This document shows positions 34,601 through 48,200 of a stretch of DNA of 64,000 nucleotides, in pieces. The notes under the pieces are model-generated. The model saw only the letters and a list, made by a program, of their open reading frames with translations, did not search any database and was not told the origin of the DNA. Within the stretch, counting starts at the first letter, position 1. Each line of letters starts with the position of its first letter. Location: positions 114,691 through 178,690 of the forward strand of contig NAOQ01000016.1 in the NCBI GenBank assembly GCA_002751075.1, in the 5' to 3' direction. The stretch is from Ichthyophonus hoferi. Taxonomy: Eukaryota; Opisthokonta; Ichthyosporea; Ichthyophonida; Ichthyophonidae. The translations under genes and the position numbers were made by a program.

Positions 34601-36739
34601 TACTAGACCATTTTTATTTGACAAGAGAGTTTCATCTTACAATCCGTATTAATGTGGCGGTGGAAATCATCCTGCTAGTAAGACTCGTTATAGCAAGATT
34701 TACAATACTAGCAGTATTTATACAAAAGAATTGGATATACTGCACTTGTATCAGTCAGCCTATGGTCAATCCATCTTTAATTGTACTACAGTGTTTATTG
34801 CAGTTTTAACTTTCTCCTATGGTACGAAAAGTGTATGCATTTGATTCAGAGTATTTCACGTTGAAAATCACCAAAGTTTCAAAAGCTAAACTTGGCATTC
34901 AACAACTAGAATGTATCTTGTAAGGAAAAAGTCAGAGAAGTTTGGATGATTTGAACATTTACCTATTTTTGTTTCAGTTAAGTACAACTTGCCTATATCT
35001 GCCCTAATTTTAGATAATGGCTTTAAGTACCCAATTTTAAAATACAGGAGCTACCTAGAGAGGTTTAAATTGCGTGATCAGTGACATTGTCCAATTATCT
35101 GCAAAAAAATGAAATATTTGAGTACCTAAATCAGACCATATTTACGTCGGTCAGAATTGTGTTAATTGAGAATAGATTTTCAATAAACCTCTAGAATGAA
35201 ACCATAAAAGCAATGGTACTTTTATTAAGCGTTTTTACGCGTAAGAGTTTATTAAGGTCTATTTTACCATGGGATAGTTGACAAACTTCTACTGCTACCA
35301 TATGTAATTTCTAACTTTTTGATTGAGTATTTAATTTAAGAACAACTATTTGGAAATAAAGTTAGCATCTGCTGTACTTATTTTTATTTGACGTATAGGA
35401 TTTGTATCTACTACTAATTGCTCCAAATAGTTATCACAAAGTAGGGGATAAATTTAAGCCCCTATGAGTTTTACTTACAATTCACACAATTGCTTTGAGT
35501 TCAAAGATGCTATAGACTTCATACCATGTCACGTGCACTATTTGTTATAGCTATAATCTCAACCTGTAAGATTGTAAATGGAATATATTCAGTTATTTTT
35601 TAATGGTTCAACAACACTAGACTTGACTACTTGGCCTTATAGTGAAGTATCTGGCTGATGTATCTGTACTGTTTGAGAATTAAAAAACATAATATCAATA
35701 AAAGTGAGACATATAAATGTCCTCTAAAGATGATTTAACTACTATGAAACCAATGTTAATTTGAATAAAGCAAAGATTTTATTATTGTTTGTAAACTACT
35801 ACATATATACGCTCTTGCGTTAAAAATAAAACAATAGGCTAATTGGTTCCTGTAAAACAGCTGTTTAATTAACTAGTTGATTTAGCAATGTTTTAGGTCT
35901 AAGCTATACTATTGCCTAATAGGAACAATAAGCGCCAACAATCTCCCATTAGACTGGTTAGGAAAGAATGATTGCTCTCTCTATATCAGAATAAAAAAAG
36001 TGTAGTAAAACTAATAAGTAATATTCTATCTAAGTGCAGAGCAAACGCAAGTTCTAACATAATTTTATATGCATTATAATACCATTACTTACATTTAGGG
36101 TCGTTTCTCAATATCAATTTATCGGGTAGTAATTTGTCTTTGAGCATATATTTTAAATTATTAAGTAACCCCAGTAATACTTGTATTAATGTAAAGTAAA
36201 GCATAATAATAAAAAATTGATTCCAGTAACCAAATTTATGGTCATATGTGAAGATTGAGAAGTATAGGCTTGTGATGGCCAATTGGTTAGAAAGTTGAAA
36301 AGAGCTATAAAGATAGCTTCACAAGGAAAAGTCAATATTTTGTTCTTAAAGTATATTGAAGACTCTTTCTCTTTAGAAAAAGAAGAAAAAAAGTAAACAT
36401 TAGATAAAAGTATGCATTGTTTAATTCAAATATCTGTATAATAACCTTTAATAATAGAAAAAAATAGTGACAGGATTTCCACCTAGGTTATATACCAGTA
36501 ATTGTGCATTTATGCAATTTTTCAATTAGTGAAAACAAGGAACAAGTAGTATCTTGATGAGGAGAAATTGGAAAAACATTGGAGGTTGTATTATAGGCTT
36601 ACAGAAGAGCAGAAGTCTAGTCAAAATCGAGGATAGAGAAAAGAGGAATATACATCATGCAGTAAATAAAATACTTGATATTTCAGAGTTAATATCAAAT
36701 AACCAGTTTAAATACAATATTTATATGATATATTTACAG
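34601..36739. other. Spacer between the inverted family A copies
   Basis: About 2.1 kb of AT-rich sequence with no recognised gene. Short open frames (for instance 34618-34809, 36085-36282, 36554-36748) show no domain. Confidence 0.5.
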
Positions 36740-37660
36740 TATAATTGATTATTACTTAAGTTTTCCTAACTCTGATAATTGTACTGTTGTAACCAAAAAT
36801 TTCAATTGGAGATCACGAACACAAGAAATCACATGACCACTAAGATTTTCAGTCACAAATCACAGGATCTCATACTTTCCAAGGTTTCAGCAGTTCTGGA
36901 TGCTAAGAACAGCTGGAATGAAGACTTAAATCATACCCCAGTAGGGCAACAATTGAACATATATATATATATATATATATTATCATTAAAAGATTTGGTT
37001 TTCTACACGTAAATAAGCTAATGGGTAGGCGTATTATTTTAATAACTTTATTAGGTAAATTTTTATCAATAGAAAACGTACTACACTTAAGGGCATGTAT
37101 GTCACATTAATCATGAATTAAGCAGGAACGAAATTTAACATCTGGTATACAGAAAGCTTTGATATACTGAATTAAACACTGGAATTTTTAATCATTGTAA
37201 GTATAAAACAAAGCTAGCCATGCTACTATTATTTACAATTTTAAAAACACATAATTAGAAAACAACCAGGAAATATCAATAAACCAACCGATCAACCAGT
37301 GCCCGATAAGATTCTCAAAAATTAGCACTTTAAATAGTCTATATCAATCACATTAACTATATCCAGGGAACCGCAGAGGGACCAAGAAAAAAAACTAGTA
37401 TATATGCATTTAATTTGTACCTGCATTCTGGAACAGATTGATATTGCTAATTTTGATAGAGCATTCCTTTTAATAGATTCTAGCTTTATTAATAGATGCT
37501 ACACAATCCTAATGCTGAATGAAACTACAATCATTGAATACCATACTCAAATTCTCGATCCAGTGACAGGAGAAATTCAGACCTCAAGTGGCGACTGATA
37601 TTCAACTACAATCTCTCATCTAATTGGAAAAAATTAATTACAAATAGGAATATGTACCCA
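36740..37660 (+). repeat. Dispersed repeat family A, copy 3
   Basis: Forward-strand partner of 33657-34600. It shares the blocks AGGATCTCATAC (near 36863), TTTTCTACACG(T)AAATAAGC (near 37000), AATAACTTTATTAGG, the TATAAAAC plus AAAGCTAGCCATGC leader (near 37205) and AGAAAACAACCAGGAA (near 37257). The frame at 37404-37598 encodes LEQIDIANFDRAF, DSSF and DPVTGEIQTS, matching copy 2 at protein level while the bases differ at many sites. The copy appears degenerate at its far end. Confidence 0.6.
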
Positions 37661-37879
37661 TCCCTTCCTTAAGGGCTTTTGGATGCTACTGAATTTATGA
37701 AGTTAAAACTACAGACCAGATTGCTCCAGAGCCAAGGGCAGCTGGATACACATAAGGCTTACTGACTAACGGAATTAGAAGATCATTGCAGTGTTATTAG
37801 CCTGAATGTTCAATATTGTTAAAACTAGAATTTTTAAATAGTTTTGGTATTGCTATATATGGCTTTAAACATTTAATAT

Positions 37880-38250
37880 TATTGGCAATTATTAATGACA
37901 TATGTAACCTGGGAAAATATCTAATGCAATCTGTTGAATTTGTTGGTGTTGAACGGCAATCCAAGATGATCTATCAAAATTGAACCAACCAATGGTAAAG
38001 ATCCTGCAACTAAATAATAAGCCATTTCAAATCATAAGTTTTGAGTCCAGATAGCACATTGCTTTTAAGGCAAGTCCTGCTGACTTGTTTAATAATAAAA
38101 AAGCGTCTTAGCATATCTGTACTCCGTGTATGCAAAGAGACATATTTAAACGCCCTTTAATTTGGTATTTTTTTCTTCTAAACAAATATAGGTCCCAGGA
38201 ACGCTCCTATCTTTACTGACTATTCCCAACAAATATTTTGTATTAAATTT
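37880..38250 (+). repeat. Dispersed repeat family B, copy 2
   Basis: Second copy of the element at 5283-5640, same orientation, about 220 bases downstream of family A copy 3. Divergence by eye is roughly a quarter of positions with several small indels. No coding capacity or terminal structure was recognised, so the type of element remains open (a solo LTR or a nonautonomous element are possible). Confidence 0.65.
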
Positions 38251-40155
38251 CCTTATGAAGGGGAAAGCTCACAAAAAAAAAATTAAAACTATCAACGAGA
38301 ATTAATTCTTAGAAGGTGAGGAAAACACCAGACTAGAAGCCCCGGGGGATTGTTCCACAGTTGACAAGGATGGAAAGCATTATGATTTTATGGAAAGAAA
38401 ACCAAGAATCATCAGACCACAAAGGTGTGGGAAAGATTTAATAAAGAAATATGTTTTCTCCTGAATGAGAGTACCATTCAGGCCTGAAAAGTTAAGGTCC
38501 AATCAATTTTAGAAAAAGTATAGATGCTTCATCATTTACTGCCCTTTAGTGTGAAATACTTAAGTGATGATGACCTAACGAATGTAGTACTCAAGGTTAC
38601 TCATCTCAATATATATGGGTTAGAGATATCAAAGTCAATAACAAGAGCCAAAACCTTTTTGGATGCAAAGTCGGGTATGTCAGAGGTTATGCAAATATCA
38701 AAGGCAGTGCTTTAATTTTTTTGGTGACTATAAGTTTTCTTGCTAGAATTAGATGGTAGATCAGCTGTAAATTTTTTCCTTTTGCGCATGTTTGGCTAAT
38801 TGGGGTATAAATTTCCTTGTCTCCCATTGTAGCTCCAAGTCCATTTTCAGAAATTTACGGCAATACTTTTACATTACTAGCTTGTAAAAAGGTTATTAAT
38901 TTTGAAGCTATAACCAATAACTGGTCAAAAATCAGTTTGAGAGTTGTGGTTTGGTAGTGAGTACACTTGGAAAAAACTAGGCCACCAATCCCATCTTGAC
39001 ATGCTGTACTTTTGATTTAACCTAGGACTTTAAAGACCATAGTAAATTAAATTACTACATTCTAGAAGTCTCTACCAAGTCATTCTAAGACAATTACCCA
39101 TTTTATTATGTTAGCTTTGGTTCCAACACGTAAACACCCTGGAATGCTGAAAATTACCAATACACCACAAATACTTAACGTTAAGCATTAAAACCACTAA
39201 GTCCATATGATAACAATATATATATTTATATATCAATTATGATTCAAATATGTAATAAAAGATTCCGTGTGTAAATGTGGCCTTAAGTCTATCATAGAAA
39301 TTTTAACTATGAGAAAAGAAAAAATAAATTTGAAATGGCAGATAGTGGGAGCCAGTAGTAACGCTTCAAGTTGAAAAATAAACATATAAAGCATGATTAA
39401 GGAGTGATTAACATTTCAATGTCAATTTAATACAGTAATATGGATGGTGGTACACTGTACACACAACTTGCTTCTAGAGGGAATAGCCTGAATTGAACAT
39501 GCCCACTTAATAGAGGATTTTTGGATAATATCAAGAAATATAAAAATCTACTCCATATCCCGAGTTCCAAGTGATCTATGTTAACATTCAGAATTGTTTT
39601 GCACAGTTTTTACCCTAGTTAACAAAATAGTAAAGTCGAACCAACAATAGATTTCAATTTATTCAGCATATATATAGTATATAATCTACATAGGTTTCTA
39701 TCACGGGTTTCCAAAAGCTCAAGAATGACCAGATCCAAATTTTTCTTCTAACTTAATAATAAGCTATTTATCAGACCTTATTCGATATTTATTCTACGAT
39801 TATATGTGATGCAGTATTACAACAATTTTTCAGCCTTCAACTTAACAAGAAATAACCTTTCAGTTAGCAGTTTTCGTTCCAATTCATCTTAAAGTACATT
39901 ATGTTTACCCTTAAAAGATAAAAAAAAATTTAATACAAATATAAATTATGGACTAGATAGAAGCTCCGTTAAAGTCATTGAAGTTTAACAAACAAATATA
40001 TATATATATAACTGCTAAATATCAAAAGAAGAAACCTGGACCCGCTTCCTCCTTATAAATGCTTATGTATAACAAAACAAAACATTTACCAATTCAAACC
40101 TAGTGTTTGCTATCAGTTCAGTTAAAGACTTTCAACTTTCATCTATACACAGAAA
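38251..40155. other. Intergenic AT-rich sequence
   Basis: No gene recognised. A frame at 38524-38715 (+) encodes 63 residues without any family signature. The 3' end of the kinase transcript should fall in the last part. Confidence 0.5.
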
Positions 40156-41408
40156 TTACAATGAACTTGTGTTAATGGTTTTTAGATACATAACTGCCTG
40201 GCTAGCCGACCACCTTCGATTAATATCAACAGATAACAGTCGATAAAGTAGACTGGAAAGCGCCTTTGGCATTTTAGCCCAGCGTTCCGCCTCCTGTCCT
40301 CTGTGCCTTCCCTGTGTAAATAAGCTGAACGTTGTATCCGAGAGTGATGCTTTAGCCCACGGTAGTCTTCCAGTAATCTGCAAATAAATAGGGGGAGGTT
40401 ATTTAAAGAATTAAAAGGGATTGTAAAAGTAATGTCATCTTGAAAGTTAAGGAATGCAGATACAAGTGCATACAAGGTATTACAAGGATAATGGAGTAAC
40501 GACTTTTATGTCCAGGTTTTGTTTTCTTATTTCTTCTCTCTACCTTTCCTTCTCTTGTGAATACATCCTGAGCCTTCCTTTCACTTGCCACGCCAAAAAA
40601 GTATGTAGGAACAACAACAAGAAATCGTACTTACCACACAGTGCAGAACTATCCCAGCCGACCATATATCCGCCGGCCTTTTGTCATGTAAAAGACTTGA
40701 GTTCTTCGAGCAACCTGAACTTCGTAAAAGCAAAGGACACATATACGCCGGTGTCCCACCCATCACCCTATCAGCTGTCTGGGTTTTGATTTGAAGCTCA
40801 ACATTTTCTGACATACCGAAATCACACAACACGATAGTGCGTTTGTCCTCCTTCAAAAGTACGTTTTCACATTTAACATCACCATGCGTAAACCCTTTTT
40901 GATGCAAATATGCTAACGCAGAGAAAAGTTGTTTTGCATAATGGAAGGTTAGAGCTGGTGATAGTCCAATATTGTCGGGAATGACACTCAAAAGGTCACC
41001 ACCGCTTAGGTAGGGTGTAGCAAGAACCACTTCTGATCTGGAAACATGAATGTCCAATAGGAGTATGATGTTTTCATGTTTTACATTTTGAAGTATTTCT
41101 AATTCTTTTGTTATTAACTTATCTGGTAATGGGCCTCGTGCTATTACCTTCAACGCTACATACGCATTGTTTGTGTTATCATATGCCAAGTGAACTGTGC
41201 TGCTAGAGCCCTTGATCATCTTGGTTTCAGGCACCAGGACATAACGGGCGCTGTGTCCAGTTAGGTCAGCAAAGGTTTGGTTATCTACAGAGAAAACCTG
41301 CTCCTTACCAAACCCACCTTTACTTGGAGGAAAACAACCATTTGAGGCCAAAAAAATAGACGAGAGGTGGTCAACTTCATTTAGCGCTGGGCGAAAATCT
41401 GTCGTCAT
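40156..41408 (-). CDS. Chk1-like Ser/Thr protein kinase with atypical motifs
   Basis: Two exons, 40635-41408 and 40156-40377, separated by a 257-base GT-AG intron, encode about 331 residues. The kinase domain fills most of the protein and most resembles the checkpoint kinase Chk1 (GGDLLSVI-PDNIGLSP, YLHQKGFTHGDVKCENVLL, IVLHCVITGRLPW). Present: VALK lysine (residue 87), helix C Glu (about 102), catalytic Asp 177, Lys 179, Asn 182, DFG at 196-198 and DIWSAG. Unusual: the Gly-rich loop reads KGSSSTV, HRD is HGD, and APE is replaced by CPL. The first 60 residues are unlike Chk1, and the C-terminal KA1-type regulatory region of Chk1 is absent. It may be a divergent, possibly lineage-specific kinase; catalytic ability is plausible because Lys, Asp and DFG remain. 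Start chosen at the ATG at 41406-41408, the first in the frame. Confidence 0.82.
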
Positions 41409-44400
41409 TTGTGAAAGATACAGGAAGACCTGATGCTAAAGAAAACTAACTTTTTTATTTAAACAAAAGAAGAACAAGAAATTAATAAAGTTCATTGTCA
41501 TTAAGGTAGGAGTATTAAAACAAATAAGGTAATAAATACCTTTTCCAATATCTTTCTAATATTTCAAAATAAAAGTCACTAGCATGTTTACACGTTCAAA
41601 TAGGTGCTTAGTTATTTGAACCCTGAACTGTGAGAATTCGGAGGTTATTATAGTACCGTACCAATCTAATTATAGCGATGATGATTTTGCCAAAGCGAGC
41701 ATAGCTAATGCTATCTATCACATTAATGTTAGGACGAATAGATTCGCTGAAGTTATGTGCTTTCCCACGCGTAGCCAGCGTTGTAGTATTAAAAACAATT
41801 ATAAATGCGTAGTCACGTGCTATAAGGCATTATCACAATAATACGATCTATTGTACAGTTATAATATATATAAGGCCTGGATATGGGAGCACTACGCTTA
41901 TCGTCTTTATGTGTTTACTTGAGGTATATGATGAACCGAGTTAAGTAGAAAAAAAAACGAATGCGACCGCCAGCCGGATTAGACTAATGCTTATAGGTTT
42001 AGAATCATATAGTTACGAAACCCCCTAAACCATATCATTTTCACACGATTTCATCAATAGGTTGCTTTGTGTAAGTAATAAAAAATAAATAAATAAATTT
42101 AATAAAGGAGATAAAACATTTGCAATTTGTTTCAAAGATGGAAATATATAATATACTTCATAACGTTTGATAGTTTATCATTAATACAGTTTCCTAACCC
42201 CAAAGATCCAATTGGCACACTCAAATGGTTGAAACGGTGTGGGAGCAATAACGTTACAAACATACCTATCCATCGCCAATGACTGACCTGTTTAACCAGG
42301 GTTGTTTATATAAAGGGTATCTTTTTATGAACAAGTGACCAATAATCGTTCGGTTGAGGATGTAATAGATATTCGCCCAGTTTCCGTCCATATTGAGGTA
42401 TGGAATTGATTTCATTCGGATAAATCTCTTCCAGTAACTGTTTATTTTCTTATAAATTCCACAATTGATCTAAGGTTTCATTAGAGTGGATTATGTAGAG
42501 CGACGGTCTTTATTTTATTTTTGTCATTCGATATGGAATTTATATTAGTCGGTACTGCCCCCTAACATCCCCATCACAAGAGGACCCGGATCCTCTTATT
42601 TTAAGCTACTCCTATTTAGATTTAGTCACCAAGTCTAATAACAAATCAATAATCACACCTCACATGGCTCTTCATCGCCATCATTGTGGTGATATGGTAT
42701 CCATCTCTAACATTCTGACTCGAGAGTGTTCTGAATTCGGGGTGATCAACCTCTAGAAGCCCTGAAATGACAGGGTTTGTATATTTTCTTAGACATTATT
42801 GGTGACTAAACTTCTTTTTTAAATTCGAAAACAATTTGTAATCTAGCCAAGGTTGTGCATAATGTATGTAAGTTAAACCAATGGATAATAGTGCCAGTCC
42901 TTAGGGCTATGGGAAATAATCGCACGAGCCACGCTATCTTTTCTCTATATATAGATGGAAAAATAAATGAAATATTTGCACGGGTTTTTCTTACAATAAT
43001 ATATCAACGTTGTTCCCATAGGAATTGTGACAGATTTTAATGCTTAATCAGTGATATAATATTTGTGATTTTTATTTTATTTTTAAGAAGTATTGTTAGA
43101 TTAAATTTATGCTATTCAAGTCAAATCACACTTTTTTTTATAGATATCTAGAGGGAAAATAGGAGTTAGTTAGAATTGGAGATAATTATTAGTGATCTAT
43201 TTTTATACAATCATCTAACAAACTACCATTTAACATGTAGTGACAATTCTCTCTCCTTATTTTTTTAAAGAATTTTTTAATGTTTATGGCAGTTATTAGT
43301 TAGCAAGTTTTTGCACTACTATACTATTATTCTGTAAGCGAAACAAATCAACCAATTCGATACAAACTACCTATTAGTGTGCTCAATGAATGCCACATCT
43401 AAAATATGTTGAGCCCGAGTCGTTGTGTGGTTCCCTTTGAGTCCACTTTGATCGCAAATTCTTGGCATTTTTGATATTCGATCGCAGAATTCGATCGATG
43501 TCTATGTCCCATGCATAATCACATATCTCATTATATTCATCACTAGATGTGAATTATTTTTGGGAACTCTTCTGTATTTTGGAGAACAATTTCACTTATA
43601 GTTACTGTTTTAATAATTAAAATTCCTTTTGATAACCGTATAGATTATAGATTATTTTTAACTTTTTGTTTTAATGATACTCTATATGACTTTTTTTTTT
43701 AATCAAAAAACGGGTCCAAAAGTATATTCTCACCAAACATTGAGTTTTAAAAGAATCAATCAATTTCTATATGATGAATTATGAGAGACATATTACTCCA
43801 TAATACCGAAAGAAGTTTAAGAAACATTACACGTCTAGTTACCATAAATTAAATTGTGAAAATTAGATGGAGAATAGTAAATTAGGAAATGTAAACTATA
43901 ATCCGCAGGAGATCACCAAAAAAGAGGAGCAAGTATTTACTGATTAGAAAATCCACGAGTTGGTCATATGAAGGGTCTGACAATAAAAACTCAGGATACG
44001 GTGCTGAAAACCAATTTTGGGTTATTAAGATGTCAATATTACAACATAAGTAGATGATCAAGAGTCACAATATTTGATATTATAGATATCCTCATCTTGC
44101 TGCATGAGATTTTTATATAAGCTGATCCCAAGTGGTGCTTTTAAAATATAGGTTTGCCTTGTGGATCTTGTTGTGGTGATCTGCTTATCAGTTTGGGCAA
44201 TAGTCTTGTGTAAGATATGTACATACATACAAGACATGCTTTGAAAGAACATGGTAATTCAGTAGAATTTGTTTTTGCTATTTTGTTTTTGTATTTGGGT
44301 CCCACTCAAATGAATACCAATAATTACATGTTCTATTTTTCATTTTCAAGTAATTATCTCAAATACAGACAACTTAGTAATTGTCCTTTTAAATTTAGTG

Positions 44401-45240
44401 TTAAAAAGATCAGGATCGTCATTTGTATTAGTTATTATTGCTAATTCTGACCCGAGTAGTAATCACCTATGTTCAGGGTGGCAGCCGACTATTGTAAGCA
44501 GATAATCTAGAATATAAGCTGTATAGCCTTTATTCAGTATCATTACATAATTCAGAAATAACCCTCAATTTTTCTCAGACAGAACATTTCGTATACTTTT
44601 TAAAATTAGCATTTTATATGTAGACTACTTCCGAACCTAATAATGATTAAATGACCAATAACTAAAACTGCTTTGCCTTTATTTTATATGTAACTGTATT
44701 TGACATATAAATGATCTAATATCTTGATCTGGCAGGATAAACACACTACATAAATTAATAATTAAGAGACTTTTGTTCAACTCCTTTCCCACAATATCTA
44801 TGTTTTGACTAAATTAATACATGTTCCATTATTTTCTCTTTGTGCACTCTCTGGTTAAACTGCATTTCAAATATAGTACAGTAGCCAGTTTCAAAGTTAT
44901 TGTCTAAATTTAGACTATTAAATAAAATGCCTACTAAATAATACATAGAGATGAACAATTCATTTATTATCACAAAAACAAAGAGTTTAATGGAAACCAA
45001 TAAATTCTTTCAATTACAATGAGTATGCGTTTTTAAAATTCCACATTTTTATATGAACCACCCAAACACCATAGTTGCAATAATAGATAGCATAAACACG
45101 TCCTACTATCTCCATTCTTAATAATTTCATGCCCTAAACCAACTCAGTAGAGCCACACTATCGTAGCCAGTACCAACAAAATGAATAACATCCTTCATAC
45201 CAGTCCACAGGAGGGTTATGACCTATGACCTATATTTGGA
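41409..45240. other. Intergenic AT-rich sequence between kinase and SCAMP
   Basis: No gene recognised in 3.8 kb. The right side should contain the SCAMP 3' untranslated region; a TTTATT at about 44963 (AATAAA on the minus strand) is a candidate poly(A) signal about 275 bases past its stop. Open frames at 42855-43040 (+) and 44058-44252 (-) are unsupported. Confidence 0.55.
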
Positions 45241-48200
45241 TTACGCCTGTGCATGACGAATCAGAGTGTCTTGAAGCATTCGATTATTGGCAGCTGCACT
45301 AGTCACCTCCATTTGTGCCCTATCCATGGTATAGTTGGAACCCCGATACCACATGTGAACCTGCCATATCAAGTTGTGTTAATTATGCATGCCATTACAG
45401 ATGTTGAATGAAGTGGTTATGTAAATAAATGAAATAGAAACAAAAAAACTATACGCAAGCATAGATACGCTTCAAGGTACCAAAAGTATATATGGATGTA
45501 TAGGGAGGACATAAACAGAAAAACAAAAAGAAACAAAAAAAGTAATTATACATATTAATTGGGTATTATAGATCTTAGGCTAAATTGAAAAAGAAAGTAG
45601 CAACTAGGGAGATAACAGTAGAAAAAAGCAGATAAAGGAGGAATCAAGCGAGATGAGCATACTTTAATGATCATAACGATTGATCCCATGACATTAAGAG
45701 TCCAGAACACAGAGGAAATTATGTAAACAATGGCAACAGGGTCCTTCCCCCTCCCAGCAACATATGCGGCCATCCATCCACTATGTTTTTTTAGTATGGT
45801 TAGCCAGTATGTATATAACCGTAGGTGTATATATATTTCTATATCATACCCTACCTACCCACCCAGCACCATTAAAAAGTAAGAATATAAATAATGCCCA
45901 AGTCACTGATACTTATAATAATATATGGTACTTTGCAGGAAAGAAAAAGAGAATCAGATTATGAGCTGAGATGCAACACACGACTGTGTACATGCAAATC
46001 AAATAGAGCATAGATATTGGTGGTGATGTAGTAGGTGAATCAATCCAAGGTGTTGATAATGTTATCCACTCCTGGTAATTAGCTCCTACTGTTCCTATTG
46101 GGCGGCCACAAAAAAGTATTTTGTTATTGTGGTGAGTGTAAAATAAAGAACCTTTTAACGATGAATATTGCAGCAAATAAACGAGACCTATATTCAAGAT
46201 AAAAAAGGAACATAATTACAACAGCAGATTGGTAACACAATCAATATATATATATATATTACATACCAGGCCCCAGTGCCCTCTACTCCTATAGTAAAGT
46301 AGATGTTGGTTAAAATCTGGAAGCCAAACACAAAGAAGAATATCATAAAGTTCACTGAACGGTCCTTCCTGGAGGGGGTGAAAAGAAAGGGAGAATATAC
46401 ATACAGGCAGATGAGTACAAGTATGAAATATGTACATTATTAAACCTATTTTGAACATACATAAAAATAAAAATAAAAATAAAAGTAAAATTCTTCTCTT
46501 GCCTTTCTCATTGACTACTAGTAGATTCATTTTCTATAAAAAAAAAAGCTGGTTAAAATACCCCCACTTACTACTACCAAGTCCATTTCATTCTATCTAC
46601 TCCATTTAAAACTCTCAGCTATCACATATACTATCCTAAATATCAAGCTAACAGGTAATACTTATGGTAAGTTTAGGAAAGGAAGGCAGGAGCAAGGAGA
46701 TTAGCCATCATCTCAATACGTCCAACATACATGGTCAGAATAGAATAGTAGACTAGTGGGATATTCATACATACATACTACATGTATGTGAAGTAAGATA
46801 ATAAATGATTCGAGTACATCAAATTGCAATATCACACAGGGAAACAACAAAGCAAAGAAACCCATACAGCTAACTACAACCACACAGCACAATTTACCTG
46901 AAGCCGTTGTAAAGGGTACGATACCAAAAGTTGAACGATACAACAACGCCAAAGACCAGGAAGAACGTGGCAATAATTACATTGCGAGTGGTCTGGCCAC
47001 AGGCTCTACAGCCAAGACCGGAGAGGGCCGCAATAAAATTTATTAGATAGCAGAGGGAAGTGACTGTAGACCAATAGGAGTTAGGCGGCGACAGGGTACC
47101 TTCTTTTGTATATCACAAAATAGTACGGAGATAGGGATTTGTAGTACTAAAGTAGAAGCATTACATTGCAGGATGCATATGTTTAGCCAAATAATTGGAC
47201 TGCTCTATGTATGTATAGTAATACGTATGATAGTATGCATTCATCTATACTAATATTATATTATCTCTTCTCTGCCTTTAACTACATAAAGAAATATGCG
47301 CGAATGCCCAACTACAATATAGCCAAGAGTTGGTCATAAACACACACATCCATCCATTTGTAGTGAAAACAAGCCTATTTCTTCCCACTTTCTGTTACAC
47401 GTTACCCGCACAGTCATATTGTCTTACCAACCATCAAACATAAACACATCTATCCAAAGTCTACGATGCCTTCATCTATCTATGCGTGCTATACAAGTAC
47501 CACGTCGTCCTAATAGGTACGTATAGTGTGCACAACATCATAGCTAAAGCCTATACAAATCAAATCAAACTTTACTTGAATATCCTACTATTTTCTTTTT
47601 ATTCTATTATTCTATTAAACCAATTGTCAAGTGAAACACACCACACACCACACGCCACAACGGTAATAGAGTATAAAGTGTACTTACAAAACCATATAGC
47701 ATAAACATGGCGAACATTAGCTTGACAGTCTGCGGGGATATCGGTAGGAATAGAGTGATAGATCCAGGGCTTAAAGGGAGCGGGGCACCACTTGGGGAAG
47801 GGCGGCCAGTTGGGCACCTGTAGATACCAAGTAAGAATGTATGCGTGTATGTGTGTACGCGTGGGAGGGCGGAGAGAGAGTTAGGGATATGCACTTCACT
47901 TCTAGCGTTAATATAATTATACTAGGGCCGATGACGTCATTTGATTTTTTTAAAATTTGGACTCCCACCTTCCTTATGGAATAATTTAGTTGGCCGAAAT
48001 AACAATGAGGTTATATCTTATATCAGGCGGCATGGGCCATAAATTCCCGCCTATATTCCGACCATAAATATTAGCAACTCAAGGGGTGGGGGTGGGGTGG
48101 AGGCTTATAATAATAATATGATTTGTGCGCCACTCTTGTGTATTATTTTATGATATGGGTTTGGTTAGTGTATGAGAGATGCGTTTATATTTATTGGTAG

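Noticed and set aside
36779-37012. Forward open frame of 77 residues in family A copy 3
   Set aside because: The corresponding part of copy 2 does not keep this frame, so it is more likely conserved upstream or leader DNA than protein.
45913-46197. Minus-strand open frame of 94 residues inside a SCAMP intron
   Set aside because: I tested it as exon 8 of SCAMP, but no acceptor joins it in phase, whereas 45663-45780 joins exactly and carries the conserved GW of TM4.
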